A stretch of DNA of 64,000 bases from Dechloromonas sp. TW-R-39-2 (GCF_016864195.1 NZ_CP045202.1:3318501-3382500), one strand, 5' to 3'. Shown: positions 39,795 to 49,895, counted from the stretch's first letter. Notes: generated from the sequence alone by a model not told the origin. Numbers and translations: made by a program.

Positions 39795-40573
39795 GCAGAC
39801 CAATTATAAGCACGTAAACCGGCAAGAATGCCGCTATCGGCAGCATCGGTCAGAATCACCCGGTTCAGTCCCAGCGCGCGAGCATTGTCGGCAATCCGCT
39901 GGTGCGGGACGAAAAGCGGGGTGGCGCGCAGGAAATCGCGGCCTTCTCCGTCAAGCAAATCAAATAGATAGCGCAAACCTTCGCTGCTCGAAACGGTCAG
40001 GCCGTCGAGCTTCCCGGCGCGCCACGCGGCGAGCAGCGGGGCCACACCATCGCCCGGCCCGGAGCGGCAGTAGCAGGTGACCAGATCGACCTTTGCCCCC
40101 CGCTGGCGCAGCGTATCGCCGAGCAACTCACGACCGCCATCACCGCGAAAGATGGCCACCCGGCGACCGGACACCCGCTCTTCGGCCAATGCAGGCAAAG
40201 CCAGCAAGGCTTCGGAATCGAATCGTTCGGTCGGTGCAACGCAGCCACGGACACCATGCGCCAGCAAAGCCCTGACCGTGCCTTGCCCGACCGCTGCGGG
40301 GATCAGTCCGGCAGGCCAGCCGCCCGCTGCAGAAATGGCCGGCCAGGCGTGGTCGACCGCGTTAGGACTGATGAAGACCGCCAGCGTGTAATCGGCAAGA
40401 CACGCCACCGCCTCGGCGAGCGGCTGAGGATCGCGCGCCGGAGAGATTTCAAGCAGGGGGAAAATCAACGGCTCACCGCCAGCCGCCGCAATCGCTTCGG
40501 CCAGCGGCCCGGCTTGGGCCAGCGGCCGGGTCACCACGATGGTTTTACCGGCCAGCGGGCCGTTCAAACTCAT
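39791..40573 (-). CDS. hemD: Uroporphyrinogen-III synthase
   Basis: Cyclises hydroxymethylbilane to uroporphyrinogen III. 260 residues with two alternating alpha/beta domains; the family is poorly conserved. Supporting features: [21 protein letters not shown] at the start, [11 protein letters not shown] and [19 protein letters not shown]. The position between hemC and hemX, with 4-base overlaps on both sides, is the strongest evidence. Confidence 0.9.
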   Translation of the reverse strand: MSLNGPLAGKTIVVTRPLAQAGPLAEAIAAAGGEPLIFPLLEISPARDPQPLAEAVACLADYTLAVFISPNAVDHAWPAISAAGGWPAGLIPAAVGQGTVRALLAHGVRGCVAPTERFDSEALLALPALAEERVSGRRVAIFRGDGGRELLGDTLRQRGAKVDLVTCYCRSGPGDGVAPLLAAWRAGKLDGLTVSSSEGLRYLFDLLDGEGRDFLRATPLFVPHQRIADNARALGLNRVILTDAADSGILAGLRAYNWSA

Positions 40574-41505
40574 TTGCAGTGGGCGAGTTTTTCCAGGATG
40601 GCATCGGCGCCCTTGGCGCGCAGCAAGCGGGCCAGTTGCAGGCCGAGGCCTTCGTCATCGGCCGGATCGCCGCGCAATTCGGCGCTGATCATTTCCTTGC
40701 CATCGGCCGTCGCAACGAAGCCGCGCAGCCAGAGCTGGCCATTCTCGATGATCGCGTAGCCGCCAAGCGGCACCTGGCAGGAACCGCCCAGGGCACGTGA
40801 GAAGGCACGTTCGGCCTTGACGCAATGGGCCGTTTCCGGATCGTTGAGCGGAGCAACGACGTCAGCCATGTCGGCCGCACCGTCGATCAGTTCGATACCC
40901 AGCGCGCCCTGGCCGGGTGCCGGCAGCGACTGTTCCGCGGTCAACACCGTTTTGATGCGATTTTCCAGGCCGAGGCGGATCAGGCCGGCAGCAGCCAGGA
41001 TGATCGCGTCGTATTCGCCGGCATCGAGCTTCTTCAGGCGGGTGTCGAGATTGCCGCGCAGGCTCTTGATCACCAGTTGCGGATACTTGGCGCGCAGAAT
41101 CGATTCGCGGCGCAGGCTGGAGGTGCCGACGACGGCGCCGGCCGGCAGATCGTCCAGATCGTTGTATTTGTTCGAGACAAAGGCATCGCGCGGGTTTTCA
41201 CGGGCCGAGATGGCAGCCAGCACGAAACCTTCCGGCATGACCATCGGCACATCCTTCATCGAATGCACGGCGAGATGGGCCTTGCCTTCCTGCATCGCCA
41301 CTTCAAGCTCTTTGATGAACAGGCCCTTGCCGCCGATTTCGGCGAGCGGACGATCAAGAATCTGGTCGCCCTTGGTCGTCATGCCTAGAATGACGACTTC
41401 AGCCCCCGGATTGAGGCTGGCCAAACGGCCCTGGACATGCACGGCCTGCCACATGGCCAGACGGGATTCGCGAGAGGCAATAACAATCTTGGAGAGAGCG
41501 GACAT
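40570..41505 (-). CDS. hemC: Hydroxymethylbilane synthase (porphobilinogen deaminase)
   Basis: Polymerises four porphobilinogens using a covalent dipyrromethane cofactor. 311 residues: [48 protein letters not shown] and the cofactor-bearing Cys in [14 protein letters not shown] use the ATG at 41505, which gives the family N-terminus. Divergent from the methyltransferase gene, only 42 bases away. Confidence 0.96.
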   Translation of the reverse strand: MSALSKIVIASRESRLAMWQAVHVQGRLASLNPGAEVVILGMTTKGDQILDRPLAEIGGKGLFIKELEVAMQEGKAHLAVHSMKDVPMVMPEGFVLAAISARENPRDAFVSNKYNDLDDLPAGAVVGTSSLRRESILRAKYPQLVIKSLRGNLDTRLKKLDAGEYDAIILAAAGLIRLGLENRIKTVLTAEQSLPAPGQGALGIELIDGAADMADVVAPLNDPETAHCVKAERAFSRALGGSCQVPLGGYAIIENGQLWLRGFVATADGKEMISAELRGDPADDEGLGLQLARLLRAKGADAILEKLAHCK

Positions 41506-41547
41506 GAGGCAGATGAAGGCGAAGTTTTCGAGGGAGGCAATCTTAGC

Positions 41548-42174
41548 ATGAGCGACCAGCCCTCTTCCCCGACCCAGATCAAGCCGGCCGAACAACGACC
41601 GGAACATCCCGATTTCTGGTGCAAGCGCTTCGGTGAAGGCACGACGCCCTGGGATGCCGGCAAGGTACCCGCCGCCCTGGCCGGCTACATCGCCCGCCAG
41701 CCCGCCCCACTCAACACGTTGATCCCCGGCTGCGGCAGCGCCTGGGAAGCGGTCCATCTGGCCGAACAGGGCTGGCCGGTCACGGCACTGGATTTCTCTC
41801 CGGTCGCGGTCGACAAAGCAAGAGCCGTCCTCGGCGATACTGCGGTCGACCTCGTTTGTGCCGACTTTTTCGACTTCACCCCGGCCGCGCCCTATCAACT
41901 GATCTACGAACGCGCCTTTCTCTGCGCCCTGCCGCGCAAGCTGTGGGCCGACTGGGGCCGGCGCGTCGCCGAGCTACTGCCGCCCGGCGGTCGCCTGGCC
42001 GGCTATTTTTTCTTATGCGACCAGCCCAAAGGGCCGCCTTTCGGCATCCTGCCGGAACAACTCGACGAACTGCTCGGCACTCACTTCGAGCGCATCGAGG
42101 ATACTGCGGTCGACGATTCGATTGCCGTATTTTCCGGGCGCGAGCGCTGGCAAGTCTGGCAACGCAAAGCTTGA
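41548..42174 (+). CDS. TPMT/halide-methyltransferase family SAM protein
   Basis: 208 residues. Family signature [19 protein letters not shown] (residues about 23-41), the SAM motif [30 protein letters not shown] and [10 protein letters not shown]. Such enzymes methylate thiols, selenium/tellurium or halides; the substrate cannot be read from sequence. The start at 41548 has GAGGGAGG 10 bases upstream. It contains two copies of GATACTGCGGTCGAC (41836 and 42100), both coding for DTAVD. The AraC gene starts 2 bases after its stop, so they look coupled. Confidence 0.85.
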   Translation: MSDQPSSPTQIKPAEQRPEHPDFWCKRFGEGTTPWDAGKVPAALAGYIARQPAPLNTLIPGCGSAWEAVHLAEQGWPVTALDFSPVAVDKARAVLGDTAVDLVCADFFDFTPAAPYQLIYERAFLCALPRKLWADWGRRVAELLPPGGRLAGYFFLCDQPKGPPFGILPEQLDELLGTHFERIEDTAVDDSIAVFSGRERWQVWQRKA

Positions 42175-42176
42175 TC

Positions 42177-43199
42177 ATGGTCCATGGCACGCCCAAGCCA
42201 GCCCGTCGACTCGGACGGGCCGCCCGGACCATCGCCGTTCGACCGCCAAGCCCGTCAGCGCTGGTCACCTATACACAAAGGATGAATCGCGTCCTCGACC
42301 ATATCGACAACCATATCGACGAGACGCTGGAAATCGCCCCACTGGCCGAAGTCGCACACTTTTCGCCCTTTCACTTTCACCGGATTTTCACCGCCTGGAT
42401 GGGCGAAACGCTAGGCGACTACCTGCGGCGGCGTCGCCTCGAGGTGGCCGCCGCGCGACTCGCCGGTCAGCAACGGCAACCCATCCTGCACATCGCGCTG
42501 AGCGTGGGTTTTGGCTCGGGCGAAGCCTTCGCGCGGGCCTTCAAGACGCATTTCGGGCAAACCCCCAGCGCCTGGCGGGCGACAACAGCGGCACGCTGGA
42601 CCGAAGAACTGCAACACGTCCGCCGTCGCAGCAATCCTGATCAGGTACTGCGCAAGGCCGATCAGGAAGCAAACGCAGGGAAAAACGACAATTCCGGGGT
42701 CACCAACAACACTCCTCAGGAATTCAAGATGCAAGTCACGCTCAGCACCCTGCCGCCGACCCGCGTCGCCTACCTGCGACACATCGGCCCCTACGGTCCG
42801 TCGATCTCCGCCTTCTGGCAACAGCAGTTCCTGCCCTGGATGCATGCCAACCAGCTCGAAGGCCGCCCCTGCTATGGCCTGGCCCACGACGACCCGGGCA
42901 TCACCGCGGCGGCCAACTGCCGTTACGACGCCTGCGTGGAAGTCACGGCCGACTTCAGCCCACGCGGGCAGGCCGGCATTGCCTTGCTCCCCGGCGGACG
43001 TTACGCGCTGGCCGACTACCGGGGCAACGGCCCCGACATCGAACGGGCGTGGACCGAGTTCCTGCGCGACTGGTTGCCGAACAGCGGCCTGCAGATCGAC
43101 AGCCGCCCGGTCTTCGAGCATTACCCGGTCGACGCCAAATACGATCCGGAAAGCGGAGAGTTCAACTGCCAGCTCTGCCTCCCGGTCAAACCGCTCTAG
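42177..43199 (+). CDS. AraC family regulator with GyrI-like effector domain
   Basis: 340 residues: AraC helix-turn-helix pair at the N-terminus (about 40-135: NRVLDHIDNHIDETLEIAPL, AEVAHFSPFHFHRIFTAW, IALSVGFGSGEAFARAFKTH, FGQTPSAWR), then a GyrI/SoxR-like effector-binding domain (about 185-340). The N-terminal HTH and C-terminal GyrI order is the Rob-like type. Start uncertain: ATG 42177 follows the methyltransferase stop by two bases, while ATG 42282 has AAAGG upstream and gives the family N-terminus. The last 14 bases overlap the convergent PepSY gene. Confidence 0.82.
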   Translation: MVHGTPKPARRLGRAARTIAVRPPSPSALVTYTQRMNRVLDHIDNHIDETLEIAPLAEVAHFSPFHFHRIFTAWMGETLGDYLRRRRLEVAAARLAGQQRQPILHIALSVGFGSGEAFARAFKTHFGQTPSAWRATTAARWTEELQHVRRRSNPDQVLRKADQEANAGKNDNSGVTNNTPQEFKMQVTLSTLPPTRVAYLRHIGPYGPSISAFWQQQFLPWMHANQLEGRPCYGLAHDDPGITAAANCRYDACVEVTADFSPRGQAGIALLPGGRYALADYRGNGPDIERAWTEFLRDWLPNSGLQIDSRPVFEHYPVDAKYDPESGEFNCQLCLPVKPL

Positions 43200-44667
43200 T
43201 TTTCTCCCTGGAGCGGTGCCTCAAGCGGCGCCAGCCGATCACCACACCACTCAAGCTGATCAGGAAACCTAGCAGGCTGGCAGTAATGAGCAATACATCC
43301 CACAAGGGGCGTTTTTCAAGCAGGAAACGCCAGTCCCAGCTATGCAGGAAAACGAACAGGATACGCTGTACCCGCCGGTGAGCATCCAGCCGCTGCACGA
43401 CACGTCCGCTGGCCGGATCGAGGTAAAGCCAAGTCCCGGCAGGATCGTCGAAGCGTAGGCGCAACACCGGCAGAGGACGCTCCAGATGACCGCTCATCGT
43501 GTGTTCGTCACGCGAAAAATAATGCCAGTCGTAGTTTTCCTGAAGCAACTCGTCGACCACACTGGCCTCGGGGAGCATGGCTTTCCCTGCTGCAGCAAGA
43601 CTTTCGACAGAATGACCGGAGAACACCTCGCCTCCCTGCCGCCAGCCAATCAGACGCTGCCCCCCCCTCGCATTGAAGGAAAGTGCAAAAAGCTCTCCGG
43701 CGAGGGGCTGCCAAACCAACTCGACGCTCTGTTGACCAGCTTCCCCGAGCTGGCGCAGCGCAACAGCAGGCGTTAATCCGGTGAAATCTTTTACGAGCAG
43801 AGGCGGCTGGCGCAAGGCCGGCGCGCCGGAATCGAAGATACGCCACGGGTTCATTGAAAACAGGCCGCTCAACACCCAGGTCAGCACAAAAACACCTCCG
43901 ACCAGTCCCAACCAGTGGTGCCAGCGCATCAGGAACGAGCGATAGGGCGTATGCAAACCATTGGCGTAGGCCCTGCGCCGCCAACGCATGATCCCGACCA
44001 GGATGCCGCAAAGAGCCAGCAGCGCACTGGCAATGCTGCTGTAGATGACGATATCGCTCCAGGCAAAATCAATGCTGCCTCCCCGCAGCGGGTAGATCCA
44101 GTGCAGCCAGGCACCTACCCACCCCCAGGTACGCTCTACCGGGCTGACATCCCGGACGACCTCGCCCGATGCGGAAGAAACGTAATACAACCAACCCGCC
44201 TCATCACTGATGCGATGCAATGGGCGATGGCCGGCCAGCGCCTTCGAATGCGTCCACGCATCCTCGGCCAGCGAGCCGTCGTAGACCAGCGCACGGCCTG
44301 GCGCAAAAGGAGCTGCCGAGCGCAAGGCCTGCGCCGCATCAACCACTTTCAGCACTGCACCATTCCCGGCATCAATGGTGACGTAACGCTGCCCCGGCAG
44401 GGTCGCCACATAGAACGGCGCCCCCCCGATACTGGTCAGACGCAAGGACTGAATCCGCCCCCCCTCGCCTACGGCATCGAACACCGTCACCAGCGGCACC
44501 TGGCAGCACGCCTCAAGTAGCACCGGCAAGGTCCGCAAGCGCTCTCCCTGTGTCAACTTGGGATAACCGACGTACATCATGACCACCCCGGAGAAAAACC
44601 AGAGGGCCATCAGCCAGCACAGGGCTATCCCCAGCCAGCGGTGAACCAAGAACAGCCAGCGCTTCAC
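43186..44667 (-). CDS. PepSY-associated membrane protein
   Basis: 493 residues of the PepSY_TM family, often encoded beside siderophore receptors and linked to periplasmic iron-siderophore reduction. About four to five membrane spans: LVHRWLGIALCWLMALWFFS near the start, SAL-LALCGILVGIMRW in the middle, HHWLGLVGGVFVLTWVLSGL, and LLITASLLGFLISLSGVVIG at the end. Conserved histidines in HRWLG and HHWLG could be haem ligands. It follows the TonB receptor by 58 bases on the same strand. Its last 14 bases overlap the AraC stop on the other strand. Confidence 0.85.
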   Translation of the reverse strand: MKRWLFLVHRWLGIALCWLMALWFFSGVVMMYVGYPKLTQGERLRTLPVLLEACCQVPLVTVFDAVGEGGRIQSLRLTSIGGAPFYVATLPGQRYVTIDAGNGAVLKVVDAAQALRSAAPFAPGRALVYDGSLAEDAWTHSKALAGHRPLHRISDEAGWLYYVSSASGEVVRDVSPVERTWGWVGAWLHWIYPLRGGSIDFAWSDIVIYSSIASALLALCGILVGIMRWRRRAYANGLHTPYRSFLMRWHHWLGLVGGVFVLTWVLSGLFSMNPWRIFDSGAPALRQPPLLVKDFTGLTPAVALRQLGEAGQQSVELVWQPLAGELFALSFNARGGQRLIGWRQGGEVFSGHSVESLAAAGKAMLPEASVVDELLQENYDWHYFSRDEHTMSGHLERPLPVLRLRFDDPAGTWLYLDPASGRVVQRLDAHRRVQRILFVFLHSWDWRFLLEKRPLWDVLLITASLLGFLISLSGVVIGWRRLRHRSREKTRAV

Positions 44668-44725
44668 TTCTTGATCTTTCGCAATGGCTCAGTCAACGAC
44701 AGTCACCCGAGCCTGCACGAACGCA

Positions 44726-46921
44726 TCAGAAGCGCGCATGAATCGACAGATCAAATGTCCGCGGCGCTCCCAGATAGGCCATATTGCCTGTGCCGCTGAG
44801 GAACTCGGAATAGATCTGATCGGTCAGGTTGCGGGCGCGCAGGGTGAGCGTTGTGCTTCGATCAAGTTTATACGCTGCAAATGCACCTAACAGATTGTAG
44901 CTGCCTTCGCTGATCGTGTTGGCGCTATCCGCGAAACGACTACCCACGTGACGTACATCCCCCCCCACCTGAAGGCTGGCGGTTGGCGACCAAGTTAACC
45001 ACAGGTTGCCCACCTGACGGGGTGTATTACTTGGCTGGTACCCTGCCCGTGAGACGGCTGTACCACCTACGTTTTCCGTAAACTCATCGTAGCGAGCATT
45101 GACAAAGCCATAATTACCGGCGATCTGTACGCCGGGCACAAAACGATAAGAGCCGGTTAATTCCACGCCGCGCGATGTCTGCTGACCAACCGGTACTGTT
45201 GTTCCTGGTTGGCTAGGATTGGCGACCGCAAAATTATTGCGTGTAATTTCATATACGGCAAACGTAGCCGTCCCCTTGCGCTCGTCGAAGAACCATTTAC
45301 TGCCAGCCTCAACCTGCTTGCCTGTGGTCAGTTCAAAATCCTTCACCTGCCCGAATGTCGCTGTCGTCAGGATGCCAGCTGGCGGATCGGCTGCCGTGCT
45401 GTACTGAACGTACGCGCTGGCATTCGGGGTGAAATCGTAGTTCAACGCTACACGGCCGGTCAGCGGGGTATAGCGACGCGAGAAATAGGCTGGATTGGTT
45501 GCTGTTACAGCCTGATGGTTGGTCACTTCGAGATCGATCCGCTCCTGCCGCAAACCAGTCAGCAAGGACAGATTGGAGGTCAGGAAGGTACGATTTTCGA
45601 GGAATGCAGCAAGCGTGGTTACCTCATTGGTGCGATTAGGCGTAAAGCCTGGAGTCATGCCGGGCAGGCTGAAAAAATTCTCGGTACTGAAGGCATACGG
45701 ATCGACGTTGCCGAATGGCCCTGCCACTGAGCGCGGAAACCGTGTCTGTTTATTCACGCTGAAGTCGACACCGCCCGCCCAGTTGCTCTTCAACGCCCCC
45801 AGCGGCTGATCAAGCGAGAACTCAAGTCGGTTGCCATTCAGACTCTGGTCATGGCGCTGCAACAGTGCTTCCTTGCGACTGACCAGCGTGTTGTTCGCGT
45901 TGAATTCGTAAACTTCGACATTACGATAGTCGCGTAAAGCATCGTAGTGATAGAAAGTATTACGCAAACTGAGTTTATCCGAGAGACGGTAATCAATGAT
46001 CGAGCGAGCCCAGCGCACAGTCTGCTCATAGAGCCCATCATTCGAGTTGTAATTTTTGAAGCGAGTCCCCTCATCGATAGCAATCCGGCCACCGATCGGT
46101 TTAAGAACCGGCGTTCCCCAGTACGGACGATCTACCGTTTCTTTCTGATACTCAAGCGCCAAGGTGTGACTCAACCCTGGTGCCAGATCGGTCAACCAGG
46201 ATCCGGCCAACTGCATAGCCTCCCGCTCAGTCCGATCACTCCACGCTCCCCCGGTATTACGACTGATATCCAGGCGCAGCACATTGCTAGCCCCCAGTTT
46301 CTGATTTGTACCCGCTGCCATTTGTAGCGCGTTATAACTACCCGCACCCAGACGTGCTTCCGAAAAATTGCCCTCACGGCTGGCCAGCTTGGTTACGTAA
46401 TTTATTGAGCCACCTACGGCACCTGCACCGAACAGAAAGCTGGAGGGGCCACCAATCGCCTCGACACGATCATAGATCCAGCTATCAACCGGCCGCGCCG
46501 CGATCACGTCGTACTGGACCGTAATACCATTGAACAACTGCGTGACGCTGCCTGAGGTAAATCCTCGATAAAAGACCTGCCCCGGGCTCCCCGGTGCCGA
46601 TGAGGAGGTAACCCCGGGAATCCCCTTGATGATCTCTTGCGTATTCTCGGCACCTCGCGCCTCAATCAGGTCCCGATCAATGACAGTGACCGAGGCCGGA
46701 GTATCCTTGACACTGAGCCCCAAACGACTGCCAGTTAACGATTTCCGATTCATTCCGGCCGGATCCACGCCGATGCTTTCACGGACAACCACATCGGCCA
46801 GCACAGACACCTTGCCCTCATCTTCAGCCCAAGTCGACGTCGTGGCCAGAGCAAGCATGGCAAGGGCTAGCGGTCGCATTACAAAAAATGGGCTTTCAGC
46901 AGCATGCATTACGGTATCCAT
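44726..46921 (-). CDS. TonB-dependent siderophore receptor
   Basis: Outer-membrane ligand-gated channel for a ferric siderophore. 731 residues: signal peptide (LALAMLALATTSTWA), no STN signalling domain, a plug domain (SVKDTPASVTVIDRDLIEAR, ENTQEIIKGIPGVTSSSA) and a 22-strand barrel ending in the aromatic SIHARF. The receptor family is FhuA/FoxA-like by the plug (SSFLFGAGAVGGSINYVTK), but the ligand is unknown. Codon use and GC are visibly different (more AT-ending codons) from the neighbours, suggesting horizontal acquisition. Starts at 46909 and 46879 are possible alternatives. Followed by PepSY. Confidence 0.9.
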   Translation of the reverse strand: MDTVMHAAESPFFVMRPLALAMLALATTSTWAEDEGKVSVLADVVVRESIGVDPAGMNRKSLTGSRLGLSVKDTPASVTVIDRDLIEARGAENTQEIIKGIPGVTSSSAPGSPGQVFYRGFTSGSVTQLFNGITVQYDVIAARPVDSWIYDRVEAIGGPSSFLFGAGAVGGSINYVTKLASREGNFSEARLGAGSYNALQMAAGTNQKLGASNVLRLDISRNTGGAWSDRTEREAMQLAGSWLTDLAPGLSHTLALEYQKETVDRPYWGTPVLKPIGGRIAIDEGTRFKNYNSNDGLYEQTVRWARSIIDYRLSDKLSLRNTFYHYDALRDYRNVEVYEFNANNTLVSRKEALLQRHDQSLNGNRLEFSLDQPLGALKSNWAGGVDFSVNKQTRFPRSVAGPFGNVDPYAFSTENFFSLPGMTPGFTPNRTNEVTTLAAFLENRTFLTSNLSLLTGLRQERIDLEVTNHQAVTATNPAYFSRRYTPLTGRVALNYDFTPNASAYVQYSTAADPPAGILTTATFGQVKDFELTTGKQVEAGSKWFFDERKGTATFAVYEITRNNFAVANPSQPGTTVPVGQQTSRGVELTGSYRFVPGVQIAGNYGFVNARYDEFTENVGGTAVSRAGYQPSNTPRQVGNLWLTWSPTASLQVGGDVRHVGSRFADSANTISEGSYNLLGAFAAYKLDRSTTLTLRARNLTDQIYSEFLSGTGNMAYLGAPRTFDLSIHARF

Positions 46922-47200
46922 TGATCAATCCAATCTGATGAACCCCGAGCGGGGTAAAGGCGCGAATAGTACTTTTGCAAGACGCGCACTCTACTTGCGA
47001 CACATCAAAAACACACACCAAATCCGTGCGTCAAATTGTCGCAGCTTACTAAGCACCCTCCGCTCAAAGACCATTCCCGATTACCCTGATTGGCAAAATC
47101 TGCTGTCTGCGCCTTTTCGTACACCGCCCGATGCGCAAGTCTCTCTACCAAAGCAGCTTGACGTATCATCGGGCGTTCTTGTCCCACGCAGCCCAAAACA
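46922..47200. promoter_or_regulatory. 279-base divergent intergenic region: TonB receptor / pepN
   Basis: The longest non-coding stretch. It is more AT-rich than its surroundings and holds the short hairpin CCCCGAGCGGGG (46943-46954) and the inverted repeat GCAAG-N12-CTTGC (46977-46998). I expected a Fur box for an iron receptor but see no GATAAT-type repeat. No small ORF with coding character is evident. Confidence 0.4.
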
Positions 47201-49798
47201 ATGAAAACCGATACCCCGCAGACGATTTACCTCAAGGACTACAGCGCACCGGCCTACCTGATTGACACGGTCGACCTCGATTTCAACATCGAAATCGGCA
47301 GCACCGTCGTCACCTCGACGCTGGCCATGCGGCGCAATCCGGCCGTTGCCAGCCAGCCGCTGATGCTCGACGGTGAAGACCTGGAAACCCTGAGCGTCAC
47401 GGTCGACGGCCAAAATGTGCCGTTTTCGGCAAGCGCCGGCACGCTGACCATCGACGCTCTGCCGGATGCCTTCACGCTGCGCACCGTCGTCCGCATCTGC
47501 CCGGACAAGAACACCCGCCTGTCCGGCATGTACCGTTCCAAGGACGGCTATTTCACGCAATGCGAAGCGCAGGGTTTCCGCCGCATCACCTGGTTCCTCG
47601 ACCGCCCGGACGTGATGTCCGTTTACTCGGTGACGCTGCACGCCGACCAGGCGACTTACCCGGTGCTGCTGGCCAACGGCAACCCTGTCGCCAGCGGAGA
47701 AGAAGCCGACGGCCGCCACTGGGCGAAATGGGCCGACCCGTTCCGCAAGCCGGCCTACCTGTTCGCGCTCGTCGCCGGCAAGCTCGACGGCCTGTTCGAT
47801 ACTTTCCAGACCGCCTCCGGGCGCAGCGTGCAGCTCGCCATCTACGTCGAGCCGGGCAAGCTCGACCAGTGCCCGCACGCCATGGAAGCGCTCAAGAAGT
47901 CGATGAAGTGGGATGAGGAGCGCTTCGGTCTCGAATGCGATCTCGACCATTACATGATCGTCGCCGTCGGCGACTTCAACATGGGCGCGATGGAGAACAA
48001 GGGCCTCAATATTTTCAACACGAAGTATGTGCTCGCTCGCGCCGATGTCGCGACGGATACGGACTTCGAGAACATCGATCGCGTCGTTGCGCACGAATAT
48101 TTCCATAACTGGACCGGCAACCGCGTGACTTGCCGCGACTGGTTCCAGCTGTCGCTGAAGGAAGGCCTGACCGTTTTCCGCGACCAGGAATTCGGCGCCG
48201 ACCTGCACAACCGCCAGACCGCCCGCATTCGCGAAGTACGCGGCCTGCGCGCTGCGCAGTTCCCGGAAGACGCCGGCCCGATGGCGCACCCGATCCGCCC
48301 GAGCAGCTTCGTCGAGATCAATAACTTCTACACCGCCACGGTCTATGAAAAGGGCGCTGAAGTCATCCGCATGATCCAGACGCTGATTGGCCGCGACGGT
48401 TTCCGTGCCGGCATGGACGAGTACTTCCGCCGCCACGACGGCCAGGCCGTCACCTGCGAGGATTTCGTCGCCGCGATGGCGACTGCCAGCGGCTTCGACT
48501 TCACGCAGTTCATGCGCTGGTACAACCAGCCGGGCACGCCGCATGTCGCGGTCGACGGCGTTTTTGATGCCGAATTCAACAACGGGGCCGGACGCTACAC
48601 GCTGACCTTCACCCAATCCAATCCGCGCGCCAGCGATGCCGCGCCTTACCTGATTCCGGTTCGTGTCGCACTGTTCAGCCAAGAAGGCCACCTGCTGGCC
48701 GGCAGCGAGCAGACACTGCACCTGACCGAGACGACCCAGCAATTCCATATCGACAATCTCAAGAGTGAACCTGTGCCCTCGCTGTTGCGCGACTTCTCGG
48801 CACCGGTCATCCTCGATTTTGCCTACACGCCGGCCCAGCTGACACTGCTGCTGGCCAACGAAGATGATCCGTTCAACGCCTGGGAAGCCGGCCAGCGCCT
48901 GGCCTCGCAGCTGCTTCTCGACGCCACCGCAGCGATTGCCGCCGGCCAGGCGCCGGTCTGGCCGGAAAGTTTCGTCCAGGCACTGCGCCGCCTGCTCCAG
49001 ACCCAAGCCCAGCGCGGCGCTGCCTTCGTCGCCGAAGCCCTGGTCCTGCCCGGCGAATCGACGCTGGCCGAAGCGCTGGACGTGGTCGATCCCGAAGCCT
49101 TGCACGCCGCCCGCAACAGCCTGCGCCGCCATCTGGCTGAAGAACTCGAAGGCGAACTGACCGGCCTCTACGCCGCCCTCGCCCCGAACGCAGCCTACGC
49201 CCCGAGCAGCGAACAGGCCGGTCGTCGCGCCCTGCGCAACATCTGCCTTGCCTACCTGCTCGAACTGGATACCGAAGCCGTGCGCCAACTGGCACTCCAG
49301 CAATTCCGCACCGCCGACAACATGACCGACCAGTTCGCCGCACTCGCGGCGCTGGCCCAAAACGACTCGTCAGAACGGACCGCCGCCCTGGCCGAATTCT
49401 ACGAACGCTGGCAAAACGAGGCGCTGGTCGTCGATAAATGGCTGGCCGTGCAATCCGGCGGTCGACTGCCGAATACGCTCGAAATCGTCAAAAACCTGAC
49501 CAGCCATCCAGCCTTCGACATCGGCAATCCGAATAAGGTCTATGCCCTGTTGCGCAATTTCGGCGCCAATCCAGCCCGCTTCCACACCGCGGAGGGCTAC
49601 GCCTTCATGGCGGCCAAGACGATCGAACTCGACGCCCGCAATCCGCAGGTTGCCTCGCGCCTGGCGCGCTGCTTCGACCGCTGGAAAAAGTTCGATGGCG
49701 AACGCCAGAAGCATGCCCGACAAGCACTCGAAAACATCCGCGACCACGCCGGCCTGTCGCGCGATGTACTCGAAGTCGTCACCCGTTCGCTCGGTTAA
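47201..49798 (+). CDS. pepN: Aminopeptidase N
   Basis: Zinc aminopeptidase (M1 family) for peptide turnover. 865 residues, the normal length of the bacterial PepN type. Marks: GAMENKGLNIFN, the zinc site HEYFHNWTGNRVTCRDWF with the third ligand Glu in LKEGLTVFRDQEF, and a helical C-terminal domain (about 540-865). No signal peptide. Upstream is the long intergenic region; downstream is an inverted repeat without a T-run. Confidence 0.97.
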   Translation: MKTDTPQTIYLKDYSAPAYLIDTVDLDFNIEIGSTVVTSTLAMRRNPAVASQPLMLDGEDLETLSVTVDGQNVPFSASAGTLTIDALPDAFTLRTVVRICPDKNTRLSGMYRSKDGYFTQCEAQGFRRITWFLDRPDVMSVYSVTLHADQATYPVLLANGNPVASGEEADGRHWAKWADPFRKPAYLFALVAGKLDGLFDTFQTASGRSVQLAIYVEPGKLDQCPHAMEALKKSMKWDEERFGLECDLDHYMIVAVGDFNMGAMENKGLNIFNTKYVLARADVATDTDFENIDRVVAHEYFHNWTGNRVTCRDWFQLSLKEGLTVFRDQEFGADLHNRQTARIREVRGLRAAQFPEDAGPMAHPIRPSSFVEINNFYTATVYEKGAEVIRMIQTLIGRDGFRAGMDEYFRRHDGQAVTCEDFVAAMATASGFDFTQFMRWYNQPGTPHVAVDGVFDAEFNNGAGRYTLTFTQSNPRASDAAPYLIPVRVALFSQEGHLLAGSEQTLHLTETTQQFHIDNLKSEPVPSLLRDFSAPVILDFAYTPAQLTLLLANEDDPFNAWEAGQRLASQLLLDATAAIAAGQAPVWPESFVQALRRLLQTQAQRGAAFVAEALVLPGESTLAEALDVVDPEALHAARNSLRRHLAEELEGELTGLYAALAPNAAYAPSSEQAGRRALRNICLAYLLELDTEAVRQLALQQFRTADNMTDQFAALAALAQNDSSERTAALAEFYERWQNEALVVDKWLAVQSGGRLPNTLEIVKNLTSHPAFDIGNPNKVYALLRNFGANPARFHTAEGYAFMAAKTIELDARNPQVASRLARCFDRWKKFDGERQKHARQALENIRDHAGLSRDVLEVVTRSLG

Positions 49799-49809
49799 TC
49801 GCACTCACT

Positions 49810-49843
49810 GGCCGGCAAAATCTTTCGAAACACTTTGCCGGCC
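49810..49843. repeat. Inverted repeat after pepN
   Basis: Ten-base arms GGCCGGCAAA and TTTGCCGGCC separated by 14 bases. An A-run, not a T-run, follows on the plus strand, so it is not a standard terminator; it may stabilise the pepN mRNA 3' end. Confidence 0.6.
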
Positions 49844-49895
49844 GCAAAAAAACCCCGAAAACCCGGCCAGCACGCACTCTCTACTGAAAAATGCT

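Noticed and set aside
46921..46928. TTGATCAA palindrome at the TonB receptor start as an FNR site
   Set aside because: FNR sites need TTGAT and ATCAA separated by four bases; this is contiguous and touches the start codon.
46922..47200. Fur box upstream of the TonB receptor
   Set aside because: No GATAAT-type repeat or 19-base Fur palindrome can be seen; only unrelated short inverted repeats occur.
49542..49895. N-terminal extension of the cNMP-EAL protein into pepN
   Set aside because: The extension has shadow-frame composition overlapping the pepN C-terminus; the frame becomes protein-like only from 49896.
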